A stretch of DNA of 64,000 nt from Hydrogenophaga sp. PAMC20947 (GCF_004795855.1 NZ_CP039252.1:1922001-1986000); one strand, 5' to 3'. Counted from the first letter of the stretch, positions 26,476 to 34,856 are shown. Notes: a model not told the origin generated them from the sequence alone. Program-made: numbers and translations.

Positions 26476-26552
26476 TATGCAATATGCAGATTGCACAAAT
26501 ATAGACGATATGAAGAAATTTATCTATTTTTATGCAGTATGCATATTGCATA
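26476..26552. promoter_or_regulatory. twin operator sites upstream of the AbiE-like pair
   Basis: Two 22-bp sites of the same pattern, 26476-26497 (TATGCAATATGCAGATTG...) and 26531-26552 (TATGCAGTATGCATATTG...), 55 bp centre to centre. Each contains a TGCAAT/ATTGCA-type inverted repeat. The stretch is strikingly AT-rich against its surroundings, and the promoter of the minus-strand operon must lie within or between the sites (for instance TATATT on the minus strand). Confidence 0.75.
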
Positions 26553-26582
26553 AAACCACAAATCAGCCCAGCTATGGCCTGT

Positions 26583-26608
26583 CATTCGCTGTTCGCGAAC
26601 AGCGAATG
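26583..26608. repeat. 26-bp perfect palindrome
   Basis: The left arm CATTCGCTGTTCG is followed with no spacer by its exact reverse complement. It lies between the twin operators and the truncated restriction gene. It is too long to be chance; it may be a mobile-element end, a recombination site or a hairpin. No T run follows, so it is not a standard terminator. Confidence 0.8.
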
Positions 26609-26668
26609 CACCCCCCGAACCGCTGACGCGTTCAACAAGCCCTGGCCTCAAGTGCCCCACCAAAGCAC

Positions 26669-26944
26669 TCAGGGATACAACACCATATCGCCCACCACCT
26701 GGATCACCTTCGCGGCCTCCAGCCGGCGCGACAAAGCATCGGCATCGTCCACAGTTGCCCCCTGCCCCACGATGGACTTCAAATGCCGCAACAAGGATGG
26801 CAACTTGGTCGGGCGGTTTTTGCCCATCTTGGTGAGCGAGGTATTCGCCCGAGCCAAGACCTTGTCCGCTTGGCTTGCTGCCGCCTTGGCTGCAGGTGCC
26901 TGCTTGGGCTGCACCGATTTCGCCGCAGCTTTCTTGGCGGGCAT
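26669..26944 (-). pseudogene. gene remnant, C-terminal segment with Lys/Ala-rich linker
   Basis: An open frame of 91 residues starting MPAKKAAAKSVQPKQAPAAK and ending KVIQVVGDMVLYP. The first half is a Lys/Ala-rich linker; the second half (MGKNRPTKLPSLLRHLKSIVG ... DALSRRLEAAKVIQV) looks like the small helical tail found after PIN-like nuclease domains in some betaproteobacterial proteins (a recollection, low certainty). It is joined directly, in another frame, to the point where hsdR homology stops, so the likely origin is a deletion fusing the 5' part of hsdR to the 3' part of another gene. The ATG may be fortuitous. Confidence 0.45.
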
Positions 26945-27782
26945 TTTTATCGAGCTGGTTGCCTTGCAGGTGCTGGACGATGTATTCCTCGCCGAACTTG
27001 TAGGCGTTGTGGGGCGAGGCGTAGGCGTCGAACTCTTTTTTGGTCTGGCGCGCGAGGTTGCCGCGGTCCACCAGAAACAGCACACGGCGCACGCCGCCAA
27101 ACTTGATGAGGCGGTAGATGAAGCTGATGCTGGTAAACGTTTTGCCGCTGCCGGTGGCCATCTGGATCAGGGCGCGCGGCTTGTTGGCGGCCAGGCTTTC
27201 CTCCAGGTTGCGGATGGCGGTGATCTGCACAGGCCAGAGCTTGAAGCTGGCGCCGCCCTGACCCCATTCGGTGACCAGCGTAGGCCTTTGTTGCAGGCGG
27301 ACGAGGAAGGTGGGCGCCTGATCAGGCTCGCTGGCTGCTGAAGCTGAACCCGCCTGCACCGGCAAATAGGTCAACCATTGCACCAGCAGCTCGGGTCGGA
27401 AGAAGGCAAACAGCGGTCGGGCGCGGGGCTGGGGATCGAGCCCGTTGGTGAAGCGGGTTTCCACCCCGGTGGACTCGAACACGAAGGGCAGCGGCCGGCG
27501 CCAGGCCGGCAAGGCGGCGGGCAGGCCTTGGGCGTAGAGGGCGCTTTGTACTTCCACGCCACTCAGGGTAGCGCCCTCTTTCTTCGCCTCGATCACGCCA
27601 CAGGCTTTGCCGTTGACGTAAAGCAGGTAGTCGGCGAAGCCGTGACCGGGGTTGAGGGGAAACTCGCGAATGGCCACGCCCGTGGCTGCGTGGATGTTGG
27701 CGCTGGCCACATTGCAGACGTGCCAACCCGCCGCGGTGAGCAGCGCATCAATGGTCTGGCGGGCACGGGCCTCTGGCGTCAT
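26945..27782 (-). pseudogene. hsdR: truncated type I restriction endonuclease subunit (hsdR remnant)
   Basis: About 280 residues of an EcoEI-type HsdR: the N-terminal nuclease domain with Asp51, Glu65 and Lys67 (FADYLLYVNGKACGVIEAKKEG), the connector, and the start of the motor with Walker A MATGSGKT at about 208-215 and LFLVDRGNLARQTKKEFDAY. Homology stops after EEYIVQHLQGNQLD; full-length HsdR would have 500 or more further residues. Beyond this the frame runs on without likeness to the family to 26520. No hsdM or hsdS is present, so no working restriction system is expected. The start ATG at 27782 is plausible. Confidence 0.8.
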
Positions 27783-27885
27783 GGACGGCTATTCTTCGTT
27801 GTTTCCTCTTGTTGCATTCTAGGGGCGTTGCGGCGCGCCTGCGCCCCAGGCTGACAGGGTTGACAACTGGCCGGCGAAAACGGCG

Positions 27886-28425
27886 TTATACCAACGCCCC
27901 CAGCGCCTCAACGCCCACCGGTGGCTCGGGCAACCAGGGCAGCACAAAAGTGCGCTGTGCCAGCCCGTTGGCAATGCGCTCGGTCTGGTGGCGTTCGCCA
28001 GCCAAACGCGCCTTCAGCAGTGGATCGGTTGTGCCAGTGGCGGCGATGCTTTTGTTGATGACCCATGCCCAGGATTCGATCTGGGCGCGGCGCAGATGGT
28101 CTTTCAGGGCGGCGGCCTGGCTGACCGGTGTGGCTCCGGGCAAAGTCACGATGACCACGTGGGTCATGCTGGCGTCCTGCAGGCGCACCAGAGGCGTGAT
28201 GATGTGCAGCGCGCCGGGCTTGCTTTCATTGCTCTCGCCGTCCTTGCTGCCTTCGTATTGCTGCACCATCCGCAGGTGGTAAGCGCCGGTAGCGTCCATC
28301 AAAGCGGGCTGCGGCCTGTGGGTGTGGCGCCGAGCAAGACGAAATTGGTGCGGGCCTCGTTGTTCACGCGCCTGAAGGCGTAGGACACGGCGACTGCTTC
28401 GGTACACAGCAAGTGCAGCTTTATG
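27886..28425 (-). pseudogene. partial, frameshifted second copy of the arsA 3' end
   Basis: The translated segment MDATGAYHLRMVQQYEGSKDGE... to ...LPWLPEPPVGVEALGALV matches the last 140 residues of the full ArsA at 30890, with roughly 85-90% DNA identity in the core. Further upstream the match continues in another frame (AVAVSYAFRRVNNEARTNFVLLGATPTG against AVFHAFSRVVNEARTAFVVLDTAPTG), so there is at least one frameshift near 28315, and the DTAP switch sequence is damaged. Likeness ends at about 28425. It is in the same orientation as the full gene, forming a direct repeat around the two genes at 28592-30814. Confidence 0.85.
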
Positions 28426-28508
28426 GCGACACGCCGCTCGGGCGCATTGCGGGGCCAGCCAAAGTAAGGCCAGCTCACATAGAATCGCGCGAGATGTTGC
28501 CAACACGG

Positions 28509-28524
28509 CGACTCTTGAGAGTCG
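28509..28524. repeat. perfect 7-2-7 inverted repeat upstream of the flippase-like gene
   Basis: CGACTCT, TG, AGAGTCG, 67 bp before the ATG at 28592. It could be an operator or an RNA hairpin in the leader of the two-gene unit. Confidence 0.45.
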
Positions 28525-28591
28525 TTTATATGCCCCTGACTGGCACCCCCTGCCTCCCGACGATCATCCTTTTCGTCACCCAATTTCTCAG

Positions 28592-29536
28592 ATGAAGCGC
28601 TCCATCCTTCGGGTGATCATGATTGGCCTGCTGCTGCTGGCCAGCGGTTATTTTTTATATCACCTCTGGGGCAACTTTCACCAACTGCCCAACGTTGTGT
28701 GGAACAAGGCAACCGTTGTGGCCCTGAGCCTTTCGGTGCTGGGTACCTGGGTAACGATCGCTCTGATTGCCTTGATCTGGGTGTTGCTGTTGCGTGATCA
28801 AAACGTACAAATGCCCTACCTGGAAGCGCTGCAGATCATCGCCGTTTCACAGATGGGCAAGTACCTTCCGGGAAATATCGGTCACTTCACCGGCCGCGTG
28901 CTGCTCGGCAAGGCAGCTGGCGTTCCCGCGGGAAAGACCATTGCCACCATGGCAATCGAGACCTTCTGGACCCTGGCTATCAGTGCCAGCTTCACCTTGG
29001 CCGCGCTTGTATTCTTTGTGCACGACCTGCACCAGGGGCTGGTGGACAACGCGCACCCGGTTTACATGGCGGCCTTGAGCATCGCCCTGTTGCTGGCCCC
29101 CTTTGTTGGCATTCAGGTCTTCAATGTCATGCTGCCCAAGCTCAGTCGAAAACTGGGTCGAGGCGCGTTGCTGGTCAGACCCCAGTTGACAACAGCGGTG
29201 ATGGTTTCGCTACTCATGATGCTTTGCTTCGCCATCCTGGGCAGCATCCTGGAGCTACAAGCCATCTCGCTTTTTGGTCATGGCGAGGGGAACTGGCTCC
29301 AACTGACCCTGCTTTTCACTGTCGCATGGACGGTCGGATACATGTTGCCTGGCGCCCCGGGTGGACTTGGCGTGCGCGAAGCCATGATGATGCAATTGCT
29401 CACACCCGTAATTGGTATCGAGGTCGCTTTGGGGGTCAGTCTGACCATGCGAGCCACATCCATGGTTGGGGACGCCTCGGCCTTCTTGCTGGGCATGCTG
29501 TTCCGCCCGACCCAGAAAAAACAGCCTGCTATTTGA
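28592..29536 (+). CDS. flippase-like integral membrane protein (lysylphosphatidylglycerol synthase TM family, UPF0104/AglD-like)
   Basis: A 314-residue membrane protein with about eight hydrophobic segments. Family signatures are SQMGKYLPGNIGHFTGRVLLGKAAGVP (about 87-113) and PGAPGGLGVREAMMMQLL (about 252-269). Relatives include the transmembrane half of MprF and AglD-type proteins linked to lipid or lipid-linked-sugar movement; the substrate of this one is unknown. It is followed after 15 bp by a sugar-dehydrogenase-like gene, so the two are probably one operon. Both lie between the broken and intact arsA copies and are divergent from their surroundings, which suggests an inserted unit. Confidence 0.8.
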   Translation: MKRSILRVIMIGLLLLASGYFLYHLWGNFHQLPNVVWNKATVVALSLSVLGTWVTIALIALIWVLLLRDQNVQMPYLEALQIIAVSQMGKYLPGNIGHFTGRVLLGKAAGVPAGKTIATMAIETFWTLAISASFTLAALVFFVHDLHQGLVDNAHPVYMAALSIALLLAPFVGIQVFNVMLPKLSRKLGRGALLVRPQLTTAVMVSLLMMLCFAILGSILELQAISLFGHGEGNWLQLTLLFTVAWTVGYMLPGAPGGLGVREAMMMQLLTPVIGIEVALGVSLTMRATSMVGDASAFLLGMLFRPTQKKQPAI

Positions 29537-29551
29537 CCAGGCTCCTTCATC

Positions 29552-30814
29552 ATGGAAATATCAAAGCCCTTGCGGCGCACCTTGATCCTGACCGGTTTCG
29601 CGGCGATCTGTCTGGCCGCTGCATTTTTGTTGGGACAACGCTCAGTCACACAAAAAGACGCCGCGTATTTCTTCGTCAAGGAAACCAAGGTCAAGGTGGT
29701 GCATGAGGTCAACCAGTTGAGCGAGAGACTCGAATCGCGGCCGAAGATCGCTGACCCTTACGCCTCCGACGAGATAAAGGTCTTCACCGGCAACGACTTC
29801 AGTCTGCAACTGCTGCACCTGGAAGGCTTCGGCAACAGCGAAAAAACCGCCGGCTATGTGCCGGACGCTCAAGGTGTGATCACCAAGTACGAACAGAACG
29901 ATCTGGACACGCATTGGACTCATTTCGGGCTGGGTGAAGCCATTCAGGATGCCAAACCGTCGACATATCGCGGCGGTGGGCTCAAGCAAATCTGGGTATA
30001 CCAGGACCAGACTTTCGGCCTGATCAGCCTACAGCAGACCCTGAATGGCTGCTACTTCGCCTCCGTGGTGAACCTGAGTCTGCGCAAAGAGGTGTTTCGC
30101 GCGCCCTGCCTTCCCCCTGTGGATGAGCTGGATTTCAGCAGCATCGGCGGCGCCTGGACCGCGGTTCCGGGCGGCATCATCATGAGTCTGGGCACGCCTT
30201 CGGACGACGAGCGCGTCGCAAACCTGGCTCAGGATCCAGCCTCTCCCTACGGCAAAGTCTTGTTCTTCGACGATGCCCGCCTGAAGGCGCAAAGCGCAGT
30301 GCGGCGTGAAGCCTTCCAGGTGCACTCCAGTGGCCATCGAAATCCGCAAGGCATGGTGCGCGTTGGCAATGCCATCTATGCTATCGACCACGGCCCCAAG
30401 GGCGGCGATGAAATCAACCTGCTGGAGTCAGGGCGGAACTATGGCTGGCCTCTTTTCTCACTGGGTTCGACCTACCAAGGCCAGCCCCATCGCGCGGTGG
30501 GCGATCCGCAGGTCTATACCGGGCCACTGTTTGCCTTCGTGCCCTCGATCGCGCCAAGCGACATCACGAGCTGCCCGGCTTTGCTGATGCAACGCTATGC
30601 CCCATTGAACTGCGTGCTGATCACATCCCTGCGCGGCCAGTCACTGTTTGTTGGCCTGATCGGTCAAGACCATCGCGTGGTGTCGCTAGAACGGATCAAC
30701 GTGGATATGCGGCTTCGCGAGTTCCTCCGCCTGCCCGGCGACCGCCTCGCAGTCGCGACCGACGGCTTTGGCGCCTTCGAAGTGGTCTTCGGCGACCTCA
30801 TCATCCCGCACTGA
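29552..30814 (+). CDS. PQQ-dependent sugar dehydrogenase-like beta-propeller protein, membrane-anchored
   Basis: A 420-residue protein with an N-terminal membrane anchor (about 9-28, LILTGFAAICLAAAFLLG) and no clear cleavage site, the rest being periplasmic. The C-terminal half has the hallmark of the soluble glucose/sorbosone dehydrogenase (GSDH/YliI) propeller: SSGHRNPQGMVRVGNAIYAIDHGPKGGDEINLLESGRNYGWPLFSLGSTY (about 255-304), including the His/Arg pair and the Asp/Glu expected near PQQ. The N-terminal half is divergent. Activity and sugar are inferred from the fold only. Its neighbour suggests an envelope polysaccharide or lipid context. Confidence 0.75.
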   Translation: MEISKPLRRTLILTGFAAICLAAAFLLGQRSVTQKDAAYFFVKETKVKVVHEVNQLSERLESRPKIADPYASDEIKVFTGNDFSLQLLHLEGFGNSEKTAGYVPDAQGVITKYEQNDLDTHWTHFGLGEAIQDAKPSTYRGGGLKQIWVYQDQTFGLISLQQTLNGCYFASVVNLSLRKEVFRAPCLPPVDELDFSSIGGAWTAVPGGIIMSLGTPSDDERVANLAQDPASPYGKVLFFDDARLKAQSAVRREAFQVHSSGHRNPQGMVRVGNAIYAIDHGPKGGDEINLLESGRNYGWPLFSLGSTYQGQPHRAVGDPQVYTGPLFAFVPSIAPSDITSCPALLMQRYAPLNCVLITSLRGQSLFVGLIGQDHRVVSLERINVDMRLREFLRLPGDRLAVATDGFGAFEVVFGDLIIPH

Positions 30815-30889
30815 ACGACCCATACCCAGTGCGAATCGGTGCGCCGGGTGGCACCACAGTGCTGATCACTCCGGGCAAGAAGTTGGCCA

Positions 30890-32740
30890 TCATGCACCGG
30901 TCACCAACGCCCCCAGCGCTGCAACCCCCACCGGCGGCTCGGGCAACCAAGGCAAGACAAATGTGCGCTGAGCCAACCCCTGGGCGATGCGCTCGGTCTG
31001 CTTGATCTCCCCCTTCAGGCGGGCCTGCAGCAACGGGTCTGTCGTGCCGGTGGCGGCGATGCTTTTGTTGATGACCCAGGCCCAGGGCTCGATCTCGGCT
31101 CGGCGCAGATCGTCTTGCAGTGCGGCGGCCTGGCTGACCGGAGTGGCTTCAGGCAAAGTCACGATGACCACGCGGGTCATGCTCGCATCTTGCAGGCGCA
31201 TCAGGGGCGTGATGATGTGCAGCGCGCCGGGCTTGCTTTCATTGCCTTCGCCGTCTTTGCTGCCTTCGTATTGCTGCACCATCTGCCGGTGGTAGGCGCC
31301 AGTGGCGTCCATCAGCAGCAGGCTGTGGCCGGTGGGCGCGGTGTCGAGCACCACGAAGGCGGTGCGCGCTTCGTTGACCACGCGGCTGAAAGCGTGGAAC
31401 ACCGCCACCTCTTCGGTACAGGGCGATTGCAGGTCCTCCAGCAGCAGGGCCCTGCCCTCCTCGTCCAGCGCCTTGCCGCGCGTGCTCATGATCTTGTGGA
31501 TGTAGGCCTCGGTCTCGGCCTGTGGGTCGATGCGGCCCACCTTCAGGCCCTCCAGCGATCCATTCAAGGCAGCGGCCACGTGGGCGGCGGGATCGGTGGT
31601 GGTCAGGTGCACGCTGTGACCGCGCTGCACCAGGCCCACCGCGAGCGCGGCGGCGATGGTGGTCTTGCCCACACCGCCTTTGCCCATGACCATGATGAGG
31701 CCGTGGCCCACTGCGGCCAACTCGTCGGCCATGCGGGCCAACGGCTCGGCGGGCAATTCGTGGCTCTTCTTTGAACGCCCTTCGACCGGCTCAGTGCGAA
31801 CGGATGTGGATGCGGTACCGCCGAGCAGCGCGCGCAGCGCGGGCAGGCCCACGGTGTCAAATGCCCGCAAAGGCACTTCATCTCGCGGCAAGCTGGCCAG
31901 GCTGTCGGGCATGGTGGCCATGGCCTGCTGACCCAGCGCTTCGATAGCGGCGGCCACCGGGTCACCGGCCTTGCTCGCATGAAACACGCCGTTGATGGCC
32001 AGGCGCTGGTTGGCCAGACCCAGGGTGCGCAGCTCATCGGCGGTGCGAGCGGCTTCCTGCATGGGTCGAGGATCGGGCCGGGTCACGAGCACCACGGTGG
32101 TGAGCGCAGGGTCACTCAATGCCTTCAGCGCGGCATTGAAACGCGCTTCCTGCATTTTCAGGCCCGAGTGTGGGCCCAGACAGGATGCGCCCCGGTCATT
32201 GCCGGCCAGAAAACCCGACCAGGCCTTGGGCAGGCTGAGCAAACGCAGCGTGTGGCCGGTGGGCGCGGTGTCAAAAACGATGTGGTCGTAAACCGAATCT
32301 TTTCCCGTGCCTCCCTCCCCGGCCAGCAAGGCAGCGAATTCATCAAATGCAGCGATTTCGGTGGTGCATGCGCCCGAGAGTTGTTCGCGCACCGTCTGGC
32401 GCTCTTCATCGCTTGCATCAACTTCAAGCTGGGCGAGCACGCGCTGGCGGTAGGCTTCTGCGGCCGTGTCGGGATCGATGTTGAGCATGTGCAAGCCGGG
32501 CACGCCGGGCACCGCCACCGCTTGATTCGACAGCGGTACGCCGAGCATCTCGTCGAGGTTGGACGCTGCATCGGTGCTGACGAGTAACACACGTTGGCCG
32601 GTGTCGGCCAGCGCGATGGCCGTGGCCGTGGAGAGCGACGTTTTGCCGACACCCCCTTTGCCCGTGAAGAAGAGAAAGCGGGTGGGCGCCGCCACAAAGC
32701 CGGGAGATGGGATGGAAGTCATCGTTCCAGTGTGCCGCAT
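30890..32740 (-). CDS. arsA: ArsA-type arsenite/tail-anchor ATPase, two-domain
   Basis: A 616-residue ATPase with two homologous halves: GKGGVGKTS at about 27-34 (A1) and MGKGGVGKTT near 352 (A2), and switch motifs DTAPTGHTLRLL and DTAPTGHSLLLMDATGAYHR. The three cysteines that bind As(III)/Sb(III) in E. coli ArsA have counterparts in LSGACTTEIAAF, GASCLGPHSGLKMQ and LQSPCTEEVAVF. No arsB, arsC, arsD or arsR lies nearby; instead it follows a two-component system on the same strand by 26 bp. The linker between the halves carries a translated REP-type repeat (SVRTEPVEGRS, about residue 313-323). Start: ATG 32740 with GAGG upstream; ATG 32722 is an alternative. Arsenite export or a Get3-like role are both possible. 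Confidence 0.85.
   Translation of the reverse strand: MRHTGTMTSIPSPGFVAAPTRFLFFTGKGGVGKTSLSTATAIALADTGQRVLLVSTDAASNLDEMLGVPLSNQAVAVPGVPGLHMLNIDPDTAAEAYRQRVLAQLEVDASDEERQTVREQLSGACTTEIAAFDEFAALLAGEGGTGKDSVYDHIVFDTAPTGHTLRLLSLPKAWSGFLAGNDRGASCLGPHSGLKMQEARFNAALKALSDPALTTVVLVTRPDPRPMQEAARTADELRTLGLANQRLAINGVFHASKAGDPVAAAIEALGQQAMATMPDSLASLPRDEVPLRAFDTVGLPALRALLGGTASTSVRTEPVEGRSKKSHELPAEPLARMADELAAVGHGLIMVMGKGGVGKTTIAAALAVGLVQRGHSVHLTTTDPAAHVAAALNGSLEGLKVGRIDPQAETEAYIHKIMSTRGKALDEEGRALLLEDLQSPCTEEVAVFHAFSRVVNEARTAFVVLDTAPTGHSLLLMDATGAYHRQMVQQYEGSKDGEGNESKPGALHIITPLMRLQDASMTRVVIVTLPEATPVSQAAALQDDLRRAEIEPWAWVINKSIAATGTTDPLLQARLKGEIKQTERIAQGLAQRTFVLPWLPEPPVGVAALGALVTGA
31779..31803. repeat. REP-type repeat inside arsA
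   Basis: CCTTCGACCGGCTCAG followed by TGCGAACGG, the sequence of a widespread dispersed palindromic element (TTCGACnnGCTCAGnnCGAACGG). It falls in frame within the linker between the two ATPase halves of ArsA, where it is translated on the minus strand as VRTEPVEG, the usual peptide signature of such insertions. A second copy is at 41791. Confidence 0.75.
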
Positions 32741-32766
32741 GGCGCCTCAGCCGGCCATGATGCGGA

Positions 32767-34158
32767 TCAAGACCCTGCCAGTTTGACGACCACCGACAAC
32801 CCCGGGTGCACATTGCGAACAACACAAGACCCACCATGCGCTTGGGCCACCAGTTTGCACAGGTACAGCCCCAGGCCCACGCCGCCCGCACTCCGGGTGC
32901 GCGCCGAGTCGGGCCTGAAGAAGGGCTCGGCCATCCGGCCGATCTGATCTTCCGGCACACCTGGCCCAAAATCCCGAACCTCGATCTCCACGCCGCCACC
33001 CGCCACCGGGCGCAGATGCAGCTCGGGTGCCGGTGTGGCGTCAGCGCTGTGGCGCAGGGCATTGTCCAGCAGGTTGCGCAGCAGCAGGCGGATGCGTGTG
33101 CAGTCCACCTGCACAGCAGGCAGGTCGACCGGCGTGTGCAGCGACACATGCGCGGCCTGCGGATGTTTGCTCTGCAGGCCTTCGATCACGCTGCGCGCCA
33201 GCAGGCTGAGGTCGACTGTTTCGCGGTTCAACGCAGCATGCTGGGTGGCCAGCCGCTCGCTCTCCAACAGATCGCTGATGAGGCTGGCCATTTCCTGAAG
33301 ATCGCGCAACAAGGCTTCGCGCTGCGGATTCACCTCAGTCGTTTCGGGCAGCAACTCGGTGTTGAGGCGGGCGCGGGTGAGCGGGCTGCGCAGCTCATGG
33401 CTGATGGCCAACAGCAAGGCCCGCTTGGCATCGAGCATTTGCCGGATGTCCTGACCCATGGTATTCATGACCCCCGCCAGCTGACTGAGTTCGTCCGGTC
33501 GAGCCCTGCATTTCAGATCGATGGGCTCATTGAAATTGCCCGCGCCAAACCGCTTCGCGCCAGCGCTGATGGCGTCCAGCGGGCGCAGCAGGCGGCGCAC
33601 ATAAAGCCAGGCCAGCGTGGTCAACAGCAACAATGCGCCGATGGCCACGCCGAAATGGCGGGATTGTTGCGCAAAGGCCGTTTCATCGATACCAAAAACG
33701 ATGGTGTGTCCGTCGAGCGTGGCGCGCTGCAAAATGGCCTGCCAGTTTTTGTCGCTGCCCCAGTCTTCATTTGTTCCGTCCGCACGCTGGCCACCCCAGC
33801 GATTGCGTTGCCAGCCGTGCGCCGAATTCCCAGGATGGGATTCCCAGTTGATGCTCGGGCCTTGGATGTCCACAGTGAGGGGCAACCGCTTCGTCAAGGC
33901 CAGCGCGGCAGCCTGGTCGGGTGAAGCACCGCCGCGCGTGATGTCGGCCGCCAGATGGTCCACGTAGTCCATGAGCAACGGGCGCGCGGCCTCCTTCCAC
34001 CCCACAGTAAAGGCACGCTGGGCACCCACCACAAACACGGCACTCATGGCAAAAGCCAGCAAGAGAAAGACGACGACCAGGCGCAATTTGATGGAGTGCG
34101 CCACTGCGTGCACGCAGCGTTTCACCCAGGGCTCCTGGCGTTCGAACGACGTGCTCAT
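32767..34158 (-). CDS. sensor histidine kinase (envelope-stress type)
   Basis: Inner-membrane kinase of 463 residues. Helix 1 is at about 24-46 (LRLVVVFLLLAFAMSAVFVVGA), a periplasmic domain of about 110 residues is rich in Trp, Asn and Gly (NSAHGWQRNRWGGQRADG), helix 2 is at about 168-185, followed by a HAMP segment (RRLLRPLDAISAGAKRFGAGNF). His near 252 lies in AISHELRSPLTRAR; the ATPase has NLLDNALRHS, DFGPGVPEDQI, EPFFRPDSARTR and GGVGLGLYLCK. It overlaps its response regulator by four bases. The Spy-like lipoprotein gene upstream suggests an extracytoplasmic stress signal like that of CpxA. Confidence 0.9.
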   Translation of the reverse strand: MSTSFERQEPWVKRCVHAVAHSIKLRLVVVFLLLAFAMSAVFVVGAQRAFTVGWKEAARPLLMDYVDHLAADITRGGASPDQAAALALTKRLPLTVDIQGPSINWESHPGNSAHGWQRNRWGGQRADGTNEDWGSDKNWQAILQRATLDGHTIVFGIDETAFAQQSRHFGVAIGALLLLTTLAWLYVRRLLRPLDAISAGAKRFGAGNFNEPIDLKCRARPDELSQLAGVMNTMGQDIRQMLDAKRALLLAISHELRSPLTRARLNTELLPETTEVNPQREALLRDLQEMASLISDLLESERLATQHAALNRETVDLSLLARSVIEGLQSKHPQAAHVSLHTPVDLPAVQVDCTRIRLLLRNLLDNALRHSADATPAPELHLRPVAGGGVEIEVRDFGPGVPEDQIGRMAEPFFRPDSARTRSAGGVGLGLYLCKLVAQAHGGSCVVRNVHPGLSVVVKLAGS

Positions 34159-34856
34159 GGTACGAGGGGTCGCAAGGCCAATGAGTAGCCCGCATTGCGC
34201 AGGGTTTTGATGCAGTCCAGTGGTTCGAGTTTTTTGCGCAACCGGCTGACCACAATATCCACAGCCCGCGTGTACAGATCGGCCTCGTGGCCGCGCAACT
34301 GGTTGAGGATGTCGTCGCGGTTGTGGACCTTACCCGGCTCGCGGGCCAGCAGGAGCAGCAGCTCAAACTCGGTCCCCGTCAGCTCGACCAAGGTCCCTTG
34401 GCGCTGCACCTCTCGCCGGGCCACATCGATGCTCAGGCCCTCAAAACGCAAATCCAGCGGGGCCTCCTTGCCAGCATCAACCGGGCCCTGTGCCTTGGTC
34501 TGGCGGCGCAAAACCGTCTGGATGCGGGCCACCAGTTCGCGGGGCTCAAACGGCTTGGGCAAATAGTCGTCCGCACCAAGCTCCAGGCCCACCACGCGGT
34601 CCATGACTTCGCCGCGCGCCGTCAGCATGATGATGGGAATGTCGCTGGTTCGGCGAATGGTTCGACACAGCTCAAAACCGTCCATTTCAGGCAACATGAC
34701 ATCAAGAATGGCGGCGTCAAAGCCACCCCGGGCGAGCAGGGCCAAGCCTTCACTGGGTTTCAGGGCATGGGTGAGCCCCAGCTCGAAACGCTGGAAATAC
34801 GTGGCCAGCGGCGGGCCTAGCTGATGATCGTCGTCAATGAGCAAGATCTGGTGCAT
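34155..34856 (-). CDS. OmpR/PhoB-family response regulator
   Basis: A 233-residue regulator: receiver with LIDDDHQ, phospho-Asp near residue 52 in AAILDVMLPEMDG, LTARGE and the Lys in LPKPF; then a winged helix with TGTEFELLLLLAREPGKV and VDIVVSRLRKKLEP. Upstream on the same strand are a small unknown gene and a Spy/CpxP-like lipoprotein gene; downstream, overlapping, is the kinase and then arsA. The layout resembles a CpxPRA-like stress circuit, though the sequence itself only shows the OmpR class. Confidence 0.92.
   Translation of the reverse strand: MHQILLIDDDHQLGPPLATYFQRFELGLTHALKPSEGLALLARGGFDAAILDVMLPEMDGFELCRTIRRTSDIPIIMLTARGEVMDRVVGLELGADDYLPKPFEPRELVARIQTVLRRQTKAQGPVDAGKEAPLDLRFEGLSIDVARREVQRQGTLVELTGTEFELLLLLAREPGKVHNRDDILNQLRGHEADLYTRAVDIVVSRLRKKLEPLDCIKTLRNAGYSLALRPLVP

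Noticed and set aside
26520..26944. Continuation of the hsdR frame to the stop at 26520
   Set aside because: After residue 278 the translation has no likeness to HsdR and is Gly/Arg-rich shadow of the other frame.
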